The notes under the pieces were generated by a model, which was not told the origin of the DNA, ran no database searches, and was given only the letters and a program-made list of their open reading frames with translations. Shown in pieces: positions 1-4,567 of a stretch of 7,150 bases of DNA. The translations under genes and the position numbers were made by a program. Origin of the DNA: Vicinamibacteria bacterium (GTDB lineage Bacteria > Acidobacteriota > Vicinamibacteria > Vicinamibacterales > 2-12-FULL-66-21). The DNA lies in NCBI GenBank assembly GCA_025937075.1, contig JAICSD010000233.1, forward strand, positions 1 through 7,150, given 5' to 3'. Positions within the stretch are counted from its first letter, which is position 1; each line of letters begins with the position of its first letter.

Positions 1-885
1 ACGGTGACGGCGGGCGCGAATGGAAACGGATCAGGTCAGGTTCAGATCACCATCGCCGCAAACACAGGTCCTGCGCGGAGCGGATCCGTCACGGTCGCTG
101 GACATCAGGTGACCATCACCCAGGCCCAGGGCTGCACGTATGCGGTCACCCCGACGAACATCAGCGTCGCGGCCTCCGGCGGTCCGGGCGTGATTCAGGT
201 TCAGAGCGCGTCAGACTGCGGCTGGTCGGCCGCCAGCGACACGCCATGGATCACCGTGGCTGCCGGCGCGAGTGGAAACGGCTCAGGTCAGGTTCAGATC
301 GTCGTCGCGCCCAACACGGGTCCGGCGCGGAATGGATCCGTGACCGTCGCCGCGCACGCGGTAACGGTCGCGCAAGCGAACGGATGTACGTACTCAGTGA
401 CATCGGCACCTCAGGATGTGGCACCGGGAGGAGGCAGCATCGGCGCGACGATCTCCACGGGCCAGGGCTGCCCGTGGACGGCGTCATCGAGCGCGGACTG
501 GATCACCGCCGCCAGCACCGCGGGTTCCGGTCCCTCGCAGGTCACGTTCACCGTTGCACCAAATGGGGGACCGCCGCGCAGCGGCGGGATTACGGTCGCC
601 GGCCAGGCCTTCACGATCGCGCAGGCGTCCGCCTGCACGTGGACGTTCGTTCCACCTTCCACGGACCTGCCCCGCGAAGGCGGCGCGGGCAACGTGCTCG
701 TGATTCTGAACGGCGTCTGCACGTGGACGGCGACGACCACGACGGATTGGATTCAAATAACGGGCGGATCTTCGGGAACGGGGAATGGGCTGCTGCAGTT
801 CGTGGTGGGACCAAATGGAGGACCGTCGCGAACGGGAACGGTGACCATTGGCGGCCAGCAGTACCTCGTGCGCCAGGCCGGGCAG
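1..885 (+). repeat. Tandem ~252-bp domain-encoding repeat
   Basis: Module boundaries, taken at the first Cys codon, fall at 133, 385 and 634, giving lengths of 252, 249 and 252 bases. DNA similarity is strongest between the partial first module and the second: bases 14-48 and 266-300 match at 33 of 35 positions at an offset of exactly 252. Modules three and four share shorter blocks at the same 252-base offset, for example around 558-573 and 810-825. The first pair therefore looks like a more recent duplication than the others. Confidence 0.85.
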
Positions 886-888
886 TAA
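1..888 (+). CDS. Tandem BACON-like domain protein, C-terminal part (5' end outside window)
   Basis: The reading frame is open from base 1, so the true start lies upstream; the GTG at 4 falls inside a repeat module and is not a credible start. The visible 295 residues are almost entirely modules of about 84 residues: half a module (bases 1-132), then full modules at 133-384, 385-633 and 634-885. Each begins with Cys followed by an aromatic residue (CTY, CTY, CTW), then has a second Cys-x-Trp (CGW, CPW, CTW), a Trp-Ile pair (PWIT, DWIT, DWIQ), a Gly/Ser-rich turn, P-x-x-G-x-x-R-x-G and a closing beta strand ending in QA. This is the pattern of BACON-type beta-sandwich domains, usually found in exported proteins and linked to carbohydrate or mucin binding or to a spacer role. 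The two cysteines per module could form a disulfide, which fits export. No catalytic domain, membrane anchor or sorting signal follows the last module; the protein simply stops at TAA 886-888. The function of the missing N-terminal part is unknown. Confidence 0.9.
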   Translation, partial: TVTAGANGNGSGQVQITIAANTGPARSGSVTVAGHQVTITQAQGCTYAVTPTNISVAASGGPGVIQVQSASDCGWSAASDTPWITVAAGASGNGSGQVQIVVAPNTGPARNGSVTVAAHAVTVAQANGCTYSVTSAPQDVAPGGGSIGATISTGQGCPWTASSSADWITAASTAGSGPSQVTFTVAPNGGPPRSGGITVAGQAFTIAQASACTWTFVPPSTDLPREGGAGNVLVILNGVCTWTATTTTDWIQITGGSSGTGNGLLQFVVGPNGGPSRTGTVTIGGQQYLVRQAGQ

Positions 889-894
889 GACCGC

Positions 895-1092
895 TCAGGC
901 CTGCTGCGCCATCGGCGCGCCGAGCTGACGCGCGACCTCGCGTGCGCGATCGCACGCAGCATAGACGGACACGACGCGCTCACGCCAGACGAGCTGAGCA
1001 CCGGCGAAGACACACAGCCACTTCGTCTCCCCATCGCTTTGCAGCTCGCAATCGAACCGGTGTTCGCGCCACCGTATGGCTATGCGATGCAT
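895..1092 (-). CDS. Small hypothetical protein (65 aa)
   Basis: I do not recognise this protein. The stop is TGA at 895-897, 6 bases from the convergent stop of the BACON-like gene. I chose the ATG at 1090-1092 because GGAGG lies just upstream on the minus strand (1096-1100). The 3-base spacing is tighter than usual. A longer reading from GTG at 1152 (85 aa) has no visible ribosome binding site. The sequence suggests a small alpha/beta fold: alternating hydrophobic residues in the first 42 positions (IAIRW, WLCVFAG, QLVWRERV) predict two or three beta strands, followed by an amphipathic helix (YAACDRAREVARQLG). There is no signal peptide or membrane segment. It lies 134 bases beyond the PhyH-type gene on the same strand, behind a possible terminator, so it may be transcribed separately. 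It could be spurious, but the ribosome binding site and structured composition favour a real gene. Confidence 0.6.
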   Translation of the reverse strand: MHRIAIRWREHRFDCELQSDGETKWLCVFAGAQLVWRERVVSVYAACDRAREVARQLGAPMAQQA

Positions 1093-1165
1093 GTTCCTCC
1101 ACCCTGCAAGGGCGACACCATCACGACACGCGCCAATCATCATAAGGTCCACTCGCCGCCGCGCA

Positions 1166-1200
1166 GAAACGGCTCACGTCGATTTGACAACGTAAAGCCG
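1166..1200 (-). terminator. Candidate hairpin terminator after the three-gene operon
   Basis: Read on the minus strand, CGGCT (1200-1196) pairs with AGCCG (1174-1170). Inside it, after a small TT/G internal loop, ACGTTG pairs with CGACGT (one G-U wobble), leaving a 6-base loop. The stem is followed by TTTC only, so the U-tract is poor. It starts 26 bases past the stop of the PhyH-type gene, where an operon terminator would be expected. On the plus strand no T-run follows, so it would act only in the minus direction. Confidence 0.35.
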
Positions 1201-1226
1201 TCGGAAACGTCTCCACGCTGGACAAC

Positions 1227-2018
1227 TCATTGTGCCCGTGGCCCGTCCTGCATGAACCCGCTGCGCTCGACCTCTACCGTACTCAGCTGATCGTTCAAGG
1301 GATCGTCGAGCGCAAGCATATGCCGCGCCTGCGGGTCGAGCCGCTCCTGGACCTCACGTCGCAGCAGCGCCCGCTGGTATTGCTGCTGCGGCTTGTCACG
1401 GCGACAGTAGAACGCGTGCATCGCCAGGCGCGGTGCGCCCGTGCGATTGGCGGTCCCGCCATGCCACGCGTGCGCGTTCATGATGCCGATGCTGCCTGCA
1501 GGACCGGTGAGCAGCACCTCATCCGGATGCGGTCCCATTGGATCGGCGAGGACCTGCTGCGGGCGTTCCCGCCATCTGTGCGATCCGGGCACGATCCGCG
1601 TCGCTCCGTTGGAGGGCGTGAAATCGTCGAGCATCCAGATCGTGTTGCAGACCCAGTAGCCGCGTTCGTCGGGCAGCGCGTTCATGTCGACGTGCAGCGG
1701 CTGACCCGCCGCGCTATCCGGATCCGCGGACCTCGCGTTCAGGCTGCTCAGCTTGATCTCAGGCCCGAGCACGTGCCGCACACACTCGACGGCAGGTGCG
1801 AACAGAATCGCGCGACGGAACATATCACCTTTGTCGACGAGATTGGCCAGGCGGTGGGCATGCGCTTCGGTGCGGAACTCGCTGCCCGCGAGATTGCCTT
1901 CCTCGTCGAACAACTCGCGCAGGCGGTATCGCAGATCGCGCAGCACGTCTTCCGACATGCAGCGCTCCAGAAGCACGAACCCCTGTTCATCGAGCTGGCG
2001 TGTCTGCGCTTCGTTCAT
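1227..2018 (-). CDS. Phytanoyl-CoA dioxygenase (PhyH) family Fe(II)/2-oxoglutarate oxygenase
   Basis: This 263-residue protein has the full length and motif order of the PhyH family. The predicted iron facial triad is His109 and Asp111 (HVD) with distal His186 (AHAWHGG). Arg197 (GAPRLAM) is in the place of the 2-oxoglutarate-binding arginine. The family signatures NGATR (137-141) and PGSH (144-147) are present. The N-terminal region (about 1-40) contains the usual DEQGFVLLE start of the fold. Such enzymes use O2 and 2-oxoglutarate to hydroxylate a C-H bond; substrates in the family range from acyl-CoA esters to small metabolites, and nothing in the sequence fixes the substrate here. There is no signal peptide, so it should be cytosolic. 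The ATG at 2016-2018 gives the expected N-terminus, though its ribosome binding site is weak (GGA about 9 bases upstream). It is last in the operon, 13 bases after the VOC gene, suggesting co-transcription with the acyl-CoA enzyme. Confidence 0.93.
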   Translation of the reverse strand: MNEAQTRQLDEQGFVLLERCMSEDVLRDLRYRLRELFDEEGNLAGSEFRTEAHAHRLANLVDKGDMFRRAILFAPAVECVRHVLGPEIKLSSLNARSADPDSAAGQPLHVDMNALPDERGYWVCNTIWMLDDFTPSNGATRIVPGSHRWRERPQQVLADPMGPHPDEVLLTGPAGSIGIMNAHAWHGGTANRTGAPRLAMHAFYCRRDKPQQQYQRALLRREVQERLDPQARHMLALDDPLNDQLSTVEVERSGFMQDGPRAQ

Positions 2019-2031
2019 CGGCAGTCCGGTG

Positions 2032-2418
2032 TCAAATCATGGGGACGCGGCGCTTGATGAGCTGTACGGGCAGTCCCCACGGATCTCGCAGCATCGCGAT
2101 CTCATCCCCCGCGGGCGTCACGCTAACTTCTCCTTCGGCCGGTGCGCCCGCCGCCAACAGCCGTCCGCGCGTCCCCCGCACATCGTCGGTCAGAAACGCG
2201 ACGTGGAACACGAGCGGATGCAGCTCGCGATATTCGGGCACCTCGACAGCAGGATTGTTGTAGAACTCGAGCATCACCCCGTCGCCATCATCCGCAAGGA
2301 AGCGCATGAATGGGGACTCGGCTTGCGAGCGCTTGACCGTCATGCCCAGGTGCTCCACGTACCACTGCCCCACCGCAACGGGATCTCGCACCTGGCAGGC
2401 GGCGTGTTCGATCTTCAT
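2032..2418 (-). CDS. VOC superfamily protein (glyoxalase / extradiol dioxygenase fold)
   Basis: The 128-residue protein has two beta-alpha-beta-beta-beta modules typical of the vicinal oxygen chelate fold. The first opens with IEHAACQVRD and contains the family's W-Y-x-x-x-L-G (QWYVEHLG). The second opens with LVFHVAFLTDD and closes with the RDPWGLPVQL signature. Likely metal ligands are His5, Glu51 (MLEFYN) and His72. The position that is usually Glu in the closing strand (P-x-x-E-L) is Gln119 here. Members include glyoxalase I, methylmalonyl-CoA epimerase, ring-cleaving dioxygenases and antibiotic-binding proteins; this sequence does not resolve which. It is 4 bases downstream of the fused dehydrogenase/hydratase gene and 13 bases upstream of the PhyH-type gene. 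AAAGGA, 10 bases before the ATG and overlapping the end of the upstream gene, is a reasonable ribosome binding site. Epimerase or lyase action on a CoA intermediate is possible but is only inferred from context. Confidence 0.92.
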   Translation of the reverse strand: MKIEHAACQVRDPVAVGQWYVEHLGMTVKRSQAESPFMRFLADDGDGVMLEFYNNPAVEVPEYRELHPLVFHVAFLTDDVRGTRGRLLAAGAPAEGEVSVTPAGDEIAMLRDPWGLPVQLIKRRVPMI

Positions 2419-2422
2419 GTCG

Positions 2423-4465
2423 CTATCGTCCTTTGAAAACGGGGCGCCGCGTGCCGAGGCTCGTCAGCCCTTCGTACGCGTCCTCGGTCGAGAAGATCTC
2501 CCGTACGTGAGCGAGCTCGAGCTGCAACCCTTCGTCGACCGTCATCGTCTCACCACGTTCGATGAGCTCCGCCGCCAGCTTCAGCGCGAGGGGCGCCTTC
2601 GATTGAAGCCGCAGAAGGGCGGTTGCAATCCGCGGATCATGCACGTCGTGCGGCGATCGAACGTCGAGCGCCCCGAAGAAATGCGCCAGCGTTTCATGCG
2701 AGCGAGGTACATCCGAAGGCCGGCGGTTCGTTACCGGACCTCTTGCCGCGAGACCCCGAATGGTTTCGTCGAGCTTTTCGTGCGGCACCATGCAGTCGAT
2801 GAAGCCAGTGGCCAGCGCTTCCTCGGCCCTCATGGTCTCGCCCGTGAGCACCAGCCATTTCGCGAGGCCCCGGCCGATGCGGCGCGTGGTGCGCTGCGTG
2901 CCGCCAAGTCCCGGATAAATGCCGATCCCGGTTTCAGGAAATGCGAACGACGCGCGGGGCGTGGCGACGATGTAGTCGCATGCGAGGGCGAGCTCGACGC
3001 CCCCACCGAGAGCGAGCCCGTGCACCCGGGCGATGACGGGCTTTCCGCAGCGGTCGATCGCGCCAAGGAGGCGCTGGCCGCGTTCCGTGAATTGCTCGAT
3101 TCGATCGAAGGCGCGCGCTTCCATGCTGCGGACGAAGAAGCGGATATCCGCCCCGGCCACGAACGCCTTCCCGCTGCCGGCAAGCACGATCGCGTCCACT
3201 GCCGGATCGGCGGCTGTGCTCCGAAACGCCGTCTCGAGCTGATCGAACACGGCTTCGTTCAGCGCATTCATGGCGTCGGGACGGTTGATCGTGAGCGTCG
3301 CGATGCGATCGGCGATATCCAACCGGACGACCGCGAACGGGAACGGCGCTCCTGCCTTGCGCTGTCGTGCGAGCGTCTGCGGCAGCGGCATGTCCCACTC
3401 CCGCGACACGACCTCCGCGAGCCTGACCGAACGGTCGACGCCGAGATGGTTCATCAACTCGAACGGACCGCGATGCCATCGCAGACCGACCCGGGCGCCG
3501 ATGTCGACGTCCTCGATGGTGCCGACCGCCTCGTCCACGATCGCGCCCGCAACGAAGAAAGTGACCGCAAGCAAACGGTCGGCGATCCGCTCGAACCGTG
3601 AGGCATCGGGCGAGCCCGAAATGTCCCAGTGGCGTCCCGACTCGGCCTGCATGCGGAGCAACCCGGGCGCCGCGTACAGCTCGCCGAAGGCACGCCCGAG
3701 CGTGCCGGCCGCGTGCAGTGCAATCGGCACACCCGTGACGTTCATCAGCTCGAAAGGCCCCATGCCGATGCCGAACGCCTGTTTCGCTGCCGCATCAATC
3801 GTGGCCGCGTCCGCATCGCCGGATTCCAGCATGCGCACGGCTTCCGTCAGCCACGGCAGAAAGAAGCGGTTCACGATGAAGCCGCACGCGTCCGCGGACA
3901 GAATCGGCGTCTTGCCCAGCAGCTCCTGCAGCGCCCACGCACTGCGGACGACGAGAGGATTCGTGTCGCGTGCGGGAACGACTTCGACGAGCCGGTTCTT
4001 GGCCGGATGATAGAAGTAGTGCAGCCCGAGAACGCGGTCGGGTCGGTCGGTATCCGATGCGATGTCGTGAACCGAAAACGACGAGGTGTTCGTCGCGAGA
4101 ATCGCGTCGGGGCGGCAGATGCGATCGAGCCGCGCGAAAACGTCGCGTTTGATGGGAAGGTCCTCGAACACCGCTTCGACGACGAGGTCTGCGGCCGCGA
4201 GGTCGTCGAAGCGCGCCGTGCCTCGCACGCGCGCAACGATGGCGTCCGCGGACGGGGCATTCACGATGCCCCGGGCGACGGCTTCGGCCAGCGTCTCGCG
4301 AATCGTCCGAACTCCGCGCGCGACTTTGTCCTCGTCCACATCGACGAGGACGACCTCGAAGCCTTCCGTCGCCATCTTCTGCGCGATGCCGCTGCCCATG
4401 TTGCCCGCGCCCACGACCGCGAGCGTGCGAAAGGAAGACGCCGCCACGGCCACAGACGGTATCAA
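2423..4465 (-). CDS. Fused 3-hydroxyacyl-CoA dehydrogenase / enoyl-CoA hydratase (dehydrogenase first)
   Basis: This 680-residue bifunctional beta-oxidation enzyme should hydrate a 2-enoyl-CoA and then oxidise the 3-hydroxyacyl-CoA with NAD+. The N-terminal Rossmann domain (about 14-195) has GAGNMGSG at 19-26 and acidic Asp42 at the end of strand 2, favouring NAD+. It also has NTSS at 126-129 and the catalytic pair His149 and Glu161, 12 residues apart as in known dehydrogenases, with GFIVNR at 195-200. Two dehydrogenase C-terminal-type helical units follow (about 195-275 and 295-365), each with a GPFELMN motif. The crotonase domain (about 378-560) has NRPDAMNALN, the oxyanion-hole region FVAGAD (435-440) and GGGVEL. 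Glu491 and Glu511 are 20 residues apart, matching the two catalytic glutamates of crotonase. The tail (about 570-680) ends in the usual RRPVFKGR type. The order is the reverse of FadB/FadJ. It resembles archaeal and some bacterial fused enzymes. The annotated start is TTG (4465). GTG codons at 4453 and 4447 are alternatives, and none has a clear ribosome binding site. It is the first gene of the operon. Confidence 0.95.
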   Translation of the reverse strand: MIPSVAVAASSFRTLAVVGAGNMGSGIAQKMATEGFEVVLVDVDEDKVARGVRTIRETLAEAVARGIVNAPSADAIVARVRGTARFDDLAAADLVVEAVFEDLPIKRDVFARLDRICRPDAILATNTSSFSVHDIASDTDRPDRVLGLHYFYHPAKNRLVEVVPARDTNPLVVRSAWALQELLGKTPILSADACGFIVNRFFLPWLTEAVRMLESGDADAATIDAAAKQAFGIGMGPFELMNVTGVPIALHAAGTLGRAFGELYAAPGLLRMQAESGRHWDISGSPDASRFERIADRLLAVTFFVAGAIVDEAVGTIEDVDIGARVGLRWHRGPFELMNHLGVDRSVRLAEVVSREWDMPLPQTLARQRKAGAPFPFAVVRLDIADRIATLTINRPDAMNALNEAVFDQLETAFRSTAADPAVDAIVLAGSGKAFVAGADIRFFVRSMEARAFDRIEQFTERGQRLLGAIDRCGKPVIARVHGLALGGGVELALACDYIVATPRASFAFPETGIGIYPGLGGTQRTTRRIGRGLAKWLVLTGETMRAEEALATGFIDCMVPHEKLDETIRGLAARGPVTNRRPSDVPRSHETLAHFFGALDVRSPHDVHDPRIATALLRLQSKAPLALKLAAELIERGETMTVDEGLQLELAHVREIFSTEDAYEGLTSLGTRRPVFKGR

Positions 4466-4478
4466 TCGGGCGGCGGCT

Positions 4479-4506
4479 TTGACAAGGCTGGAGCAGGGAG
4501 CACAAT
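4479..4506 (+). promoter_or_regulatory. Candidate sigma-70-type promoter for the ligase/amidohydrolase pair
   Basis: TTGACA at 4479-4484 matches the -35 consensus fully. CACAAT at 4501-4506 matches the -10 at four of six positions, including the key second A and final T, and the spacer is 16 bases. Transcription would start near 4512-4515, leaving about 55 bases of leader before the GTG at 4568. If used, it rules out the in-frame ATG at 4505 as the translation start. Sigma-70 rules may apply loosely in this phylum. Confidence 0.4.
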
Positions 4507-4516
4507 GGTCCTGCTC
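4491..4516. promoter_or_regulatory. Inverted repeat over the -10: candidate operator
   Basis: GAGCAGG (4491-4497) and CCTGCTC (4510-4516) are perfect 7-bp inverted arms around a 12-base spacer. Their centres are 19 bases apart, close to two helical turns, as expected for a dimeric repressor such as a TetR- or MarR-type protein. The repeat straddles the predicted -10 box in the divergent intergenic region. If transcribed from further upstream it could instead form an RNA hairpin over the GGGAG and ATG at 4496-4507. No regulator gene is inside the window. A 7-bp match of this kind can occur by chance at several percent in a GC-rich stretch this long. Confidence 0.35.
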
Positions 4517-4567
4517 GTCTGCTGGGCGTCTTCCGGTTTACGAGATACGTTCCAACGCGGACAGACC

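Noticed and set aside
246..1145. 299-codon plus-strand open frame overlapping the BACON-like array
   Set aside because: It is a frame-shifted shadow of the repeats, Arg-rich and without the Cys/Trp pattern; it also runs through the small minus-strand gene.
1184..1189. TTGACA box on the plus strand
   Set aside because: No suitable -10 follows at 16-18 bases, it points into a convergent gene, and the bases lie inside the hairpin at 1170-1200.
1230..2057. 275-codon plus-strand open frame
   Set aside because: It is a mirror of the PhyH-type gene; the opposite strand has the HVD, PGSH and distal His motifs.
2306..3601. 431-codon plus-strand open frame
   Set aside because: It lies antisense to the hydratase half of the fused gene, whose motifs and catalytic residues are intact. 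The length comes from GC-rich codon use.
3629..4567. Upstream extension of the ligase frame over about 310 codons
   Set aside because: It is antisense to the dehydrogenase/hydratase gene, is Arg-rich with no family motif, and ligase similarity starts only after about 4590.
4466..4567. Minus-strand promoter for the dehydrogenase/hydratase operon
   Set aside because: One must exist nearby, but no -35/-10 pair on that strand was convincing enough to place.
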